Source: Sporosarcina quadrami
GTDB taxonomy: Bacteria; Bacillota; Bacilli; Bacillales_A; Planococcaceae
DNA length: 64,000 nt
Direction: 5' to 3'
NCBI RefSeq assembly: GCF_014836615.1
Contig: NZ_JACSQN010000002.1
Span: 1-64,000, forward strand
A program made the translations under genes and the position numbers. The notes under the pieces were generated by a model that worked only from the letters and a program-made list of their open reading frames with translations, was not told where the DNA came from and did not search any database. Each line of letters starts with the position of its first letter. Position 1 is the first letter of the stretch. Below, in pieces: positions 24,700 through 32,866 of this stretch.

Positions 24700-25874
24700 T
24701 AGTTGAATTGTTTCTCCTAGCTTATGTTTTCGCTTTCTTCTTAGGAGAGACAAACTCCGATATGGCTTACTTTTGGTTTGCCATTTCCGTAATAGGTGGG
24801 ATAGCTAGTTATTTCATATTTAACGGAAGGAACTACACTATAGGTTTAGGTGGCGGTGTTGCGCTAGTTCTCACTGTTCCACTATTGTTATTCGGTGTAC
24901 CTCTGTTGAATTTCCTAATCTTCTTTGCCTATACACTATGGAGAATTCAAGCTAACTTTAATCGTTCAAGAATTAAGGGTTGGCCATTCTTAACGATTAA
25001 TACGTTAGTGTTTTTTTTGATGGCATCTATTGCTAGGTTGCTCTTTGTTTATGGAAACCCAGATCTATTAGTAAATAAGCAAATCATTGTCTATTTACTG
25101 TCATCATTCCTCTATTTCTTCATTCGAATGATTACGATTTGGGTAAACAGCAAGCAACTAGGAAACTTTAAATTACGAGATGCTAATAAAGCATTTGGAA
25201 AGATCATTAGTTTAGCCGCTCTTGTATTCGTACTAGTCTTTACATTCCTGAAACCCATAAGGCTAGGTATTCTTATATCTTTTGGTTTTGTATTCCATAC
25301 TGTTTTTAGGGTTTTTGGTGAAGTGTCAAGTCCGATGTTGGATTATATCAGGGAAGAAGCAGAACGGGTAGAGGAAGAGGAAGAACAAGATTATTACATG
25401 GAAACTAGAATGCAAGATGAACTGCTAGTTAGCGGAACATCAGTTTCACCATTTGAAATTGCGTTTTATAGTTTTATTTTTGTCGTTTTAATTTCTATTA
25501 TTATCAATCTGATTAGAAAAAGACAGGAAAAGAAATTTATTGACTTGCAAGATGATTATTCATTGGCATTCAAAGGCAAAAAAGCAAAAGAGAAAGTTAA
25601 AAAGCAAATGCTTTATGATTATTCTGCAGCGAAAGATGAAGTACGAAAGAAGTTCGAGAAGTTTGAACTAGTGGCTAAGTCTCATAATTATACGCGCTCA
25701 CATAGTGAAACAATTACGGAATGGTTCTCAAGGATGGGATGGCAAGAATACAATTTTGTCTGTTTAACCTATAACGACGTTCGTTACGGATTGCATAATC
25801 CAACAAACGACGAGTTGGATCGGTTCAATCAAGAATTAAGGAAGTTGACAGAACGCTTCTCTGAAAAGGAGTGA
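24642..25874 (+). CDS. polytopic membrane protein, DUF4129-like C-terminus (copy 1)
   Basis: This 410-residue protein has about six to seven N-terminal membrane helices, an acidic linker (about residues 230-260), another helix (about 270-290) and a cytosolic tail. The tail region YDYSAAKDEVRKKFEKFE to SETITEWFSRMGW resembles DUF4129 tails found in MoxR-DUF58-transglutaminase operons. No transglutaminase domain is present. The ATG at 24642 lies inside the DUF58 gene, but the N-terminal alignment with the next paralogue (FNYSERLVVELFLL versus FSYSERLVVELFLL) supports it. The closely related neighbour shows that the pair arose by tandem duplication. Confidence 0.8.
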   Translation: MEEARREKNWNQFNYSERLVVELFLLAYVFAFFLGETNSDMAYFWFAISVIGGIASYFIFNGRNYTIGLGGGVALVLTVPLLLFGVPLLNFLIFFAYTLWRIQANFNRSRIKGWPFLTINTLVFFLMASIARLLFVYGNPDLLVNKQIIVYLLSSFLYFFIRMITIWVNSKQLGNFKLRDANKAFGKIISLAALVFVLVFTFLKPIRLGILISFGFVFHTVFRVFGEVSSPMLDYIREEAERVEEEEEQDYYMETRMQDELLVSGTSVSPFEIAFYSFIFVVLISIIINLIRKRQEKKFIDLQDDYSLAFKGKKAKEKVKKQMLYDYSAAKDEVRKKFEKFELVAKSHNYTRSHSETITEWFSRMGWQEYNFVCLTYNDVRYGLHNPTNDELDRFNQELRKLTERFSEKE

Positions 25875-25880
25875 AAGTAA

Positions 25881-27119
25881 ATGCATTCTAATGCGATAGA
25901 GAAAGATCGAAACCGGTTTAGCTATTCTGAGCGCTTAGTCGTCGAATTGTTTCTCCTTTCCTACATATTTGTTTTCTTCCTTGGAGAAACGAATAACGGT
26001 ATGTCCTATATATGGTTAGGCGTTTCAATCATTGCTGGAATAGCTAGTTATTTCTTGTTTAATGGAAGAGATTACTCGTTAGGGCTTGGAGCAGGTTTAT
26101 CTCTGGTCCTTACTGTTCCATTACTATTGTTCAGTGTTCCGTTCATGAACGTTGTCATATTCTTTGTATATATATTATGGAGAATTCAAGCTAATTTTAA
26201 CGGGTCAAGGATTGTCGGATGGCCATTTCTAATCGTCAATACATTTGTATTTGTCGCTTTGACTTCAATGGCGCGGCTAATGTTTGCATATCATAATCCT
26301 GAATTATTAGTCGAGAAACAGATGCTTATTTATTTACTAACATCTTTCCTTTACTTTTTCATTCGGATGATCACTATTTGGATAAATAGTCGACAATTAG
26401 GCAACTTTAAAATGAAAGATGCGAATAAAGCATTTGGTTCTATTATCGGTATAAGTATAAGTGTGTTTTTAGTCATATACCTATTATTAAAACCGTTTAG
26501 ACTAGCGATATTTTCGATTTTCGGTTTTTTATTTAGTGGGGTCTTTACCGTGTTTGGTAGAGCTGTCGAGCCGATTTTGGATTATTTCCGTGAAGAGTCG
26601 GAACGGATTAATGCAGAACTGGAAGAGGAAAGCACTTTCATCGACTTCGAGATGGAAGATGAAGTGAAAATATATGGAGCATCTGCATCGCCGTTTGAAT
26701 ATACTGCCTATATTTTGGCGTTTGTCATACTCATCACAATTGCTGTCATTTTGGTCAGAAAAAGACGTGAAGCAAAGTTACTAGGCAAAGAGAATGTATA
26801 TTCATTCTCTTTCAGAGGGAAAAAGGGGAAAGAAACTGTCCCGAAACAGCTCACATATGACTATTCACAAGCAAGGGACGAAGTGAGAAAGAAGTTTGAA
26901 CGTTTTGAGAACGAAGCTAAATCCTATGACTTCGCTCGATCACAAAGTGAAACTGTGAAAGAATGGTTTACAAGGATGGGATGGAGAACAGATAGCGTAC
27001 TTTTCAACATATACGAAGAAGTTCGCTACGGATCTCATGTGCCTACTGAAAAAGAACAACAACTATTTGATAATTGCTTAAAACAAATTAAAGAAAAGTT
27101 TTTCAAAAAAGAGGTTTAG
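25881..27119 (+). CDS. polytopic membrane protein, DUF4129-like C-terminus (copy 2)
   Basis: This 412-residue paralogue of the preceding gene has the same topology and C-terminal tail (AKSYDFARSQSETVKEWFTRMGW). The two are near-identical in several helices (SYFLFNGRDYSLGLG, LWRIQANF, SFLYFFIRMITIWINSRQLGNFKMKDANKAFG) but differ in loops and the acidic linker. The duplication is therefore not recent and both copies seem intact. The gap to the first copy is 6 nt, with the SD GGAGTGAAAG in the preceding stop region. The operon ends at a terminator 60 nt downstream. Two copies may form a heteromeric membrane target for the MoxR/DUF58 pair (inference). Confidence 0.82.
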   Translation: MHSNAIEKDRNRFSYSERLVVELFLLSYIFVFFLGETNNGMSYIWLGVSIIAGIASYFLFNGRDYSLGLGAGLSLVLTVPLLLFSVPFMNVVIFFVYILWRIQANFNGSRIVGWPFLIVNTFVFVALTSMARLMFAYHNPELLVEKQMLIYLLTSFLYFFIRMITIWINSRQLGNFKMKDANKAFGSIIGISISVFLVIYLLLKPFRLAIFSIFGFLFSGVFTVFGRAVEPILDYFREESERINAELEEESTFIDFEMEDEVKIYGASASPFEYTAYILAFVILITIAVILVRKRREAKLLGKENVYSFSFRGKKGKETVPKQLTYDYSQARDEVRKKFERFENEAKSYDFARSQSETVKEWFTRMGWRTDSVLFNIYEEVRYGSHVPTEKEQQLFDNCLKQIKEKFFKKEV

Positions 27120-27179
27120 AAAGGTTTGAACCGGGGGATACTATAATTGAACACAGCAACATTCTCATTTCCCCCTTTT

Positions 27180-27218
27180 GAGGACAGACCCTATTATAGG
27201 ATCTGTCCTCCTTTTTTT
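27180..27218 (+). terminator. terminator of the first MoxR operon
   Basis: GAGGACAGA pairs with TCTGTCCTC and is followed by CTTTTTTT. Confidence 0.9.
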
Positions 27219-27264
27219 GTGAAAAAAGATTATAATGGATATGAGTAAAGATGGAGGGATACAT

Positions 27265-28134
27265 ATGGATAAAAGGAAAATTGCATTTATTGGAATAGGG
27301 GTAATGGGGAAAAGCATTGTAAAGCATTTATTGAAAGCTGATCATGAAGTGACAGTATTCACTCGGACGAAAGAGAAAGCAGAAATGCTTGTGAATAATG
27401 GGGCGACATGGGCTGACAGTGTTGCGAAGGCAGTGAAGAATGCGGAAATTGTCATCACTATGGTCGGTTATCCGTCCGACGTTGAAGAAGTCTATTATGC
27501 TGATGGGATTCTTGACCATGCAGCTGAAGGAGCAATTCTAATAGACATGACAACATCAAGTCCTGCACTTGCGAAGCGTATTTATGCGGATGCGAAAAGT
27601 AAAAGACTATTCTCGCTCGATGCACCGGTTTCAGGTGGGGACGTAGGAGCACAAAATGGTACATTATCGATCATGTGTGGAGGCGATCAGGCGACATTTG
27701 AAAAGATGGAATTTCTGTTTAAAGTGTTTGGCAGCCAAATCATCTATCAAGGCGATGCAGGAGCTGGACAGCATACAAAAATGTGCAATCAGATTGCGAT
27801 TGCCACAAATATGATTGGTGTCTGTGAAGCGCTTGCCTATGGAAGAGAAGCGGGCTTAGATCTGGATACTGTTCTTCAATCGATATCGTCTGGGGCTGCA
27901 GGTTCCTGGTCATTGTCCAACTTGGCTCCACGGATGATCAAAGAGGATTTCGAACCTGGTTTTTATGTTAAGCATTTCTTGAAAGACATGGATATTGCAC
28001 TTGCAGAAGCAGAAATCATGAAACTGCCTTTACCTGGACTTCAGATGGCCAGGGATCTATACAATCGTCTGTCAGAAGAAGGTTTTGGAGATAAAGGAAC
28101 ACAGGTTTTATATAAACAGTTAACTGAAAAATGA
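27265..28134 (+). CDS. ykwC: NAD(P)-dependent beta-hydroxyacid dehydrogenase YkwC
   Basis: This 289-residue enzyme belongs to the 3-hydroxyisobutyrate/6-phosphogluconate dehydrogenase family. It has the N-terminal Rossmann motif FIGIGVMGKSI, the substrate signature DAPVSGGDVGA near residue 120, and the catalytic Lys in GAGQHTKMCNQI. It most resembles B. subtilis YkwC (288 residues), whose substrate is not established. ATG 27265 was chosen because GGAGGG lies 6 nt upstream; an earlier in-frame ATG at 27235 has no SD. It is monocistronic. Confidence 0.88.
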   Translation: MDKRKIAFIGIGVMGKSIVKHLLKADHEVTVFTRTKEKAEMLVNNGATWADSVAKAVKNAEIVITMVGYPSDVEEVYYADGILDHAAEGAILIDMTTSSPALAKRIYADAKSKRLFSLDAPVSGGDVGAQNGTLSIMCGGDQATFEKMEFLFKVFGSQIIYQGDAGAGQHTKMCNQIAIATNMIGVCEALAYGREAGLDLDTVLQSISSGAAGSWSLSNLAPRMIKEDFEPGFYVKHFLKDMDIALAEAEIMKLPLPGLQMARDLYNRLSEEGFGDKGTQVLYKQLTEK

Positions 28135-28139
28135 TAAAC

Positions 28140-28180
28140 ACCGCTTGCCAGCTCATAACTAGCTGACAAGCGGTCTTTTA
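28140..28180. terminator. bidirectional terminator
   Basis: ACCGCTTGCCAGCT pairs with AGCTGACAAGCGGT with one mismatch, with T-rich tracts on both sides. It separates convergent ykwC and ykyB and overlaps the ykyB stop codon. Confidence 0.85.
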
Positions 28181-28654
28181 TCCATCTAAATAAGAAGAAC
28201 GAAATGTTTGTGTATTACTTACTCTCCTTCGCTTTTGTGACTGTAGTTTGGTCGGAGTCTCATTTTTTGGAGCAATACTTTCACTTTTCTTTTCCTCACC
28301 GATATATTCAGCGAGTAACTCTTTCGCCACTTTTAAATTCATGCGTTCTTGGGGATTACGAAAATTTTGGTCTTGGTTGCCTAAGTGAGGAAGTGAAGTG
28401 AAATCTTGTTTCTCAGGTAAGGTATGAAAGAGGAAATCACTGCACTTAACGAGCACAGTTGAACTTTGTTGGCTAAGCTGGGGATTATCAATGAAATGTA
28501 AGCCTATTTTATGAGCATCACCTACAGTTAAGAGACGTTCAATTGTCTTATTCTTTAAAGCATATAAATCTCTATTATTTGTAGCTGTCTTTGCATGTCT
28601 ATTTACTGTATATACAGCTATGGCGAGTTGGCGAATCTTTTCTTCTTTGTTCAC
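28178..28654 (-). CDS. ykyB: YkyB family protein
   Basis: This 158-residue protein resembles B. subtilis YkyB, with conserved AVYTVNRHAKTA, KIGLHFIDNPQLSQQ, LVKCSDFLFH and PHLGNQDQNFRNPQE. Its function is unknown. The C-terminal 40 residues are basic and low in complexity. The GTG at 28652-28654 was chosen because GGAGG lies 6 nt upstream on the minus strand; the frame extends to an ATG at 28672 that overlaps this SD. Its place next to the yku genes agrees with B. subtilis synteny. Confidence 0.85.
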   Translation of the reverse strand: MNKEEKIRQLAIAVYTVNRHAKTATNNRDLYALKNKTIERLLTVGDAHKIGLHFIDNPQLSQQSSTVLVKCSDFLFHTLPEKQDFTSLPHLGNQDQNFRNPQERMNLKVAKELLAEYIGEEKKSESIAPKNETPTKLQSQKRRRVSNTQTFRSSYLDG

Positions 28655-28929
28655 TTTATACCTCCGTTCCAAGTAAGATTCTTCTATTATTCATTTTACC
28701 ATAAATGTCATCAAAATAATCTTCTAAAGATTTTTTCTACCATACATTCCATTAGATTCGTAATTATATACGCAAATATTCAGGAATATCTTTTTTTCTT
28801 ACGATTTAAAAGGTATACTTATAAAATAACAGAGATTACTATTGTATTAGCTTCCAAATGCTCGAATCGTGTTCTTTAAAGTACGATAAACAGGATTACG
28901 TAATAGAATTAATATGCATGGAGGCATTC

Positions 28930-30981
28930 ATGGACAGTAAAAACACTACTTTCGAAGACGCACTTAATCTTATAATAAACAATTATGTAACACTTCATCC
29001 TCAAAATATGTTCGTAATTATTAAAGGAAATAAACTGGCGGAATGGGAGATTGTATTTGCTAATGAGATTGCTACTGCATTTTTTGGCAGCACACTTCTT
29101 AATTGCAATGCGGCTTTGTTTATGGGCGAATTCTGGTCCTTGATAACAAAAGAAATAGATAAAATGGAAAACCAATCAATTAGTAAAACTTACATACCTA
29201 TTTTTATCGATAACTCACCAAATTTATTTGAAATGGAATTACTGTCAGTAGAAATGTCATCTGAAAAGATGTATGTTATTGAACTTCGCCCACAAATGCA
29301 ACTCATGGATGAGCAGATAAAAAGAATGGAATTTGAACAAAAGTACAATTCGGTCATTGATCATAATCTTGATCCTTTACTAACAATTGATCCAACTTAC
29401 CGGATTGCTCATGCCAATCCGGCAGTCCATAAAGCATTTGGCTATAAAATGCAGGAATTGAGAGGACGCACAATAGCGGATTTAATAATGGACGACCAAA
29501 CAGATTTATTTAATCATTTTTTAAAAATGGCATTCAATGGAGAGTCGATTGAGATTGAGGATATCCGATTCTTTCATAAAAAAGGCCAATATATGCAAAC
29601 GTACTTGAAAACAGTTCCCGTCACTGTAAACAATGAGGTAATAGAAGTCCATTTAATTTTACGTGACACTTCTTCGCATCATAAGAATAGTGAACGATTA
29701 CTATTCTTATCTTACCATGATCAACTGACAGGTTTATGGAATAGGCGAGCCTTAAAAGAACATTTTGTTGAGGATGCAGAAGAAGCAAAAAGGACCAATG
29801 AAAAGTTATCGTTTATTTATATTGACCTCGATCGTTTTAAAACAATTAATGATTCTATCGGGCGAAATGGAGCAGATGAAATACTGAAGATGATTGCTGA
29901 AAGATTAAAGACAGCGTGCCCAAATACTACAAAGCTCTATCGTAACGGTGGAGACGAGTATATTATCACCTTCCGCGATTCTTGTATTGTAAAAACGGAA
30001 AAACTCGCTCAAAGAATTCTGAGCGATTTCACAAAACCTTTTTACTTTAATCATCAAGAATATTTTATTTCTTGCTCAATAGGAATTTCAGTTTATCCTG
30101 ACGATGGATTTGTACTTGAAGATCTTCTGCAAAAAACAGAAAAAGCGGTCATGTATGTGAAAGATCAGGGAAGGTCCCACTATCGATTCTTTAAAGAAGA
30201 TATGAATGCTTCTTTCACTAATACCGCATTACTGGAATCTCATCTTCGTCGTGCAATTGAATTTGATGAACTAGAAATCCATTATCAACCCCAAGTAAAT
30301 TTGAAAACGGGATTAATAGATAGTTTTGAAGCGTTATTAAGATGGAATAACCGTAAATTTGGTTTTGTTTCACCAGCAGACTTTATCCCGCTAGCTGAAG
30401 AATCAGATTTGATTCTTTCTATTGGTAATTGGGTTCTTGAAGGTGTTTGCAAGCAGCTTAAAGAATGGCAAGACAAAGAATTCCGTCCAGTTCGTATTGC
30501 TGTTAATATTTCACCAAAACAATTTAGAACAAGTGACTTCGCGGAGAAAACGGGAGTGCTAATTCAAAAACATGGCATCCATCCTTCTTCATTTGAAGTT
30601 GAAATAACAGAAACTGCATTGATGCACATGAATGATACATTAGCTACACTCAAAAAACTAAAAGATATAGGCGTGACAATTTCAGTTGATGACTTTGGGA
30701 CGGGTTATTCATCTCTAAGTTATTTAAAGCAATATCCAATTGATATTATCAAGATTGATCGATCGTTCATCAAAGATATTGAAATGGATCAAAAAAACGA
30801 AGCAATTGCTAAGACGATCATCAATCTTGCCCATAATCTTGGAATGGAAGTCATTGCAGAGGGTGTAGAGAAAGATTTGCAAGCACAAATTCTTAAAGAA
30901 GCTGATTGCCACAAAGCTCAAGGATTTCTTTTCAGTAGACCGGTGCCTGCAGGAGTAATTGTACAAAAGTACTTTAATTAG
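28930..30981 (+). CDS. PAS-GGDEF-EAL cyclic-di-GMP enzyme
   Basis: This 683-residue cytosolic protein has two N-terminal PAS-like regions (the second at about 135-250), then a GGDEF domain and an EAL domain. GGDEF carries LTGLWNRRAL, DLDRFKTIND and the active-site loop NGGDEY, a permitted variant of GGDEF, so cyclase activity is possible. EAL carries FEALLRW, DDFGTGYSSL, KIDRSFI and VIAEGVE, all typical of active phosphodiesterases. The net effect on c-di-GMP is unknown; often the GGDEF part regulates the EAL part. ATG 28930 has GGAGG 5 nt upstream, while upstream in-frame starts lack an SD. A strong terminator follows. Confidence 0.9.
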   Translation: MDSKNTTFEDALNLIINNYVTLHPQNMFVIIKGNKLAEWEIVFANEIATAFFGSTLLNCNAALFMGEFWSLITKEIDKMENQSISKTYIPIFIDNSPNLFEMELLSVEMSSEKMYVIELRPQMQLMDEQIKRMEFEQKYNSVIDHNLDPLLTIDPTYRIAHANPAVHKAFGYKMQELRGRTIADLIMDDQTDLFNHFLKMAFNGESIEIEDIRFFHKKGQYMQTYLKTVPVTVNNEVIEVHLILRDTSSHHKNSERLLFLSYHDQLTGLWNRRALKEHFVEDAEEAKRTNEKLSFIYIDLDRFKTINDSIGRNGADEILKMIAERLKTACPNTTKLYRNGGDEYIITFRDSCIVKTEKLAQRILSDFTKPFYFNHQEYFISCSIGISVYPDDGFVLEDLLQKTEKAVMYVKDQGRSHYRFFKEDMNASFTNTALLESHLRRAIEFDELEIHYQPQVNLKTGLIDSFEALLRWNNRKFGFVSPADFIPLAEESDLILSIGNWVLEGVCKQLKEWQDKEFRPVRIAVNISPKQFRTSDFAEKTGVLIQKHGIHPSSFEVEITETALMHMNDTLATLKKLKDIGVTISVDDFGTGYSSLSYLKQYPIDIIKIDRSFIKDIEMDQKNEAIAKTIINLAHNLGMEVIAEGVEKDLQAQILKEADCHKAQGFLFSRPVPAGVIVQKYFN

Positions 30982-31003
30982 ATAAATATAAGCTTTTAAC
31001 ATA

Positions 31004-31045
31004 AGGGATTTACTTTGTGAATTACAAAGTGAATCTCTTTTTTCT
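31004..31045 (+). terminator. terminator after the GGDEF-EAL gene
   Basis: AGGGATT-ACTTTGT pairs with ACAAAGT-AATCTCT, with single-base bulges, and is followed by six T. Confidence 0.85.
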
Positions 31046-31099
31046 TTATTTCTATATAAGAATGACTGTCGTATTTAATAGAATAGTATGTTACAATTA

Positions 31100-31117
31100 T
31101 GAGTGAATATTCATTCA
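31100..31117 (+). promoter_or_regulatory. FadR-type operator upstream of fadH
   Basis: TGAGTGAATATTCATTCA is an 18-bp near-perfect palindrome that differs at one position from the B. subtilis FadR (YsiA) consensus TGAATGANTANTCATTCA. It begins 3 nt after an extended -10 element TGTTACAAT (31089-31097), so a bound repressor would block transcription. In B. subtilis fadH belongs to the FadR regulon, which is relieved by long-chain acyl-CoA. Confidence 0.8.
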
Positions 31118-31137
31118 TTAAAAAGGGGGATCATTAT

Positions 31138-31896
31138 ATGTATGTAGGACAAGTTATGATCGTAACGGGTGGTTCAAGTGGAATGGGGAAATATATGGCG
31201 AAGAAATTTGCTGACGAAGGTGCCGATGTAATTATTACGGGTCGCGATCTTGAGAAACTTGAAGTTGCAAAAAAAGAAATTGGGGATAATGCACACATTT
31301 TTCAAATGGATGTGAGAAATGTTGAAAATGTACAGGGACTCATTGAGTTTGCGGATAAGACATTTGGCAAAATTGATGGTTTAGTGAATAATGCAGCTGG
31401 GAATTTTATTGTGCAAGCAGAAGACCTTTCACCAAACGGCTGGAATTCTGTGATTGACATAGTCTTGAATGGGACATTCTATTGTTCAAGTGCGGTCGGC
31501 AACTATTGGATAAAAAAAGGTCAAAAAGGATCGATTTTGAATATGCTTGCGACATACGCATGGGACGCAGGACCAGGTGTTGTCCACTCGGCAGCAGCAA
31601 AAGCTGGGGTAATGTCTCTTACGAGAACGTTAGCTGTTGAATGGGGACGTAAATATGGATTTAGAGTTAACGGTATTGCGCCAGGTCCGATTGAGAGAAC
31701 GGGTGGAGCTGAGAAATTATTCCAATCGGAGAAAGCAGTTCAACGTACAATCAACTCTGTACCGCTAGGTAGAGTTGGTCAACCTGAAGAAATTGCAGAA
31801 TTAGCAGCATTCATCATGTCCGAAAAAGCATCTTATATGAATGGTGAGATTGTTACGTTAGATGGTGGACAATGGTTAAATCAATATCCTTTTTAA
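31138..31896 (+). CDS. fadH: 2,4-dienoyl-CoA reductase FadH (SDR family)
   Basis: FadH reduces 2,4-dienoyl-CoA intermediates in the beta-oxidation of unsaturated fatty acids. The 252-residue protein has the SDR cofactor motif TGGSSGMGKYMA and NNAAGNF. The active-site region VHSAAAKAG lacks the usual Tyr of YxxxK, as in the dienoyl-CoA reductase branch. The ending DGGQWLNQYPF resembles B. subtilis YkuF/FadH. ATG 31138 has a GGGGGA SD; a longer frame from 31099 runs through the operator. The FadR-like site upstream supports the function independently. Confidence 0.92.
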   Translation: MYVGQVMIVTGGSSGMGKYMAKKFADEGADVIITGRDLEKLEVAKKEIGDNAHIFQMDVRNVENVQGLIEFADKTFGKIDGLVNNAAGNFIVQAEDLSPNGWNSVIDIVLNGTFYCSSAVGNYWIKKGQKGSILNMLATYAWDAGPGVVHSAAAKAGVMSLTRTLAVEWGRKYGFRVNGIAPGPIERTGGAEKLFQSEKAVQRTINSVPLGRVGQPEEIAELAAFIMSEKASYMNGEIVTLDGGQWLNQYPF

Positions 31897-31975
31897 TTTT
31901 TAAAACCACTATAGTATGATTGCTGCGAATTTATCCATCCTACCAGTGACTTATTGGTAAGGAGGAGATAGAAGT

Positions 31976-32212
31976 ATGATGGACATTTGGTTGATACCTG
32001 TTGTAATTGTAATCGCTATTAGTGTTTTTATTGCTGTTAAGTCGGTTAGAAATTGGAATTCGCCAGTAGTCAGGCTTAATGAACAAGATCAGCGTATTCC
32101 TGAAGCGATAGAAGATCACCCGTTTACAGTAAATCCAATCATCTGGATTATTGCTATCGTGTCTTTGTTTGTATTGTTTATAATATTTTACTACTGGGCC
32201 TCTTCTATATAG
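31976..32212 (+). CDS. small two-helix membrane protein
   Basis: I do not recognise this 78-residue protein. It has a hydrophobic helix at about 4-22, a polar loop (about 23-52, with WNSPVVRLNEQDQRIPEA) and a second helix at about 53-75. AAGGAGGAG lies about 9 nt before the ATG. It sits between fadH and darB with its own terminator, whose stem contains the stop codon. It is probably a genuine conserved small membrane protein; its role is unknown. Confidence 0.75.
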   Translation: MMDIWLIPVVIVIAISVFIAVKSVRNWNSPVVRLNEQDQRIPEAIEDHPFTVNPIIWIIAIVSLFVLFIIFYYWASSI

Positions 32213-32223
32213 AAGAGGTTTTT
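32199..32223 (+). terminator. terminator overlapping a stop codon
   Basis: CCTCTTC-TATATA-GAAGAGG followed by five T. The TAG stop of the small membrane protein (32210-32212) lies at the loop-stem junction, so a terminating ribosome may interfere with hairpin folding. Confidence 0.8.
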
Positions 32224-32325
32224 ATATAGTACATCGCTTTTTCAATGAGCCGTTCTCCTTCTAATATGATATGATAGAGTAGTATGAGTTTCATAACAGC
32301 TTATGAACTGAAGGAGCGATTCTTT

Positions 32326-32763
32326 ATGATTTCTGTAAATAACAGGGATTTTCTACATGTGCCGATTGCCGATTATATTATTCCGGCTGAGAAAGTGGCG
32401 CATGTGCAAATCGGTAACAATGCTGAACACGCCCTTCTCGTCTTAACGAAAACAGGTTATTCTGCAATTCCAGTACTTGATACGAAAAACCACCTAAAAG
32501 GGCTACTTGGAATCGGCATGATAACAGATTCCATTTTAGGGATGGAGCGGATCGAATATGAGCGTCTCGAAGACTTGCGAGTCGATGACATCATGGACGT
32601 AGCTATTCCTCGGATTATAACAACTGATAAATTCCAAAAGGGGCTAGATCTGCTTATCAATCATACCTTTTTATGTGTTACTGAAGAAGATGGCACATTT
32701 GCAGGCATATTGACGAGAAGAGTCATGCTGAAAGAATTTAAGAAGTACATTTACACAAATTAA
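32326..32763 (+). CDS. darB: c-di-AMP receptor DarB (CBS-domain protein YkuL/CbpB)
   Basis: This 145-residue protein consists of a pair of CBS domains. It closely resembles B. subtilis YkuL/DarB and Listeria CbpB (KVAHVQIGNNAEHALLVLTKTGYSAIPVLD, ERIEYERLEDL, TRRVMLKE). DarB binds c-di-AMP. In the apo form it stimulates the (p)ppGpp synthetase Rel and, in B. subtilis, pyruvate carboxylase, linking potassium and nucleotide signals to metabolism. ATG 32326 has AAGGAG 9 nt upstream; a longer frame from 32284 lacks an SD. It is monocistronic, ending in a terminator. Confidence 0.92.
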   Translation: MISVNNRDFLHVPIADYIIPAEKVAHVQIGNNAEHALLVLTKTGYSAIPVLDTKNHLKGLLGIGMITDSILGMERIEYERLEDLRVDDIMDVAIPRIITTDKFQKGLDLLINHTFLCVTEEDGTFAGILTRRVMLKEFKKYIYTN

Positions 32764-32792
32764 TGAAGTGGGACCGAAAAGTCCATTTATGG

Positions 32793-32817
32793 AAAGGCTC
32801 CTATTAGGAGCCTTTTG
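32793..32817 (+). terminator. terminator after darB
   Basis: AAAGGCTCC pairs with GGAGCCTTT around TATTA, followed by T-rich sequence. Confidence 0.85.
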
Positions 32818-32866
32818 CTGTTTAATGGATTATGTAAAGCGAAGTTGAAAGGAGAGTTGTATTTCA

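Noticed and set aside
28595-28879. 94-codon ORF upstream of the GGDEF-EAL gene
   Set aside because: Antisense to ykyB at its start, Phe/Tyr/Ile-rich AT shadow, no SD.
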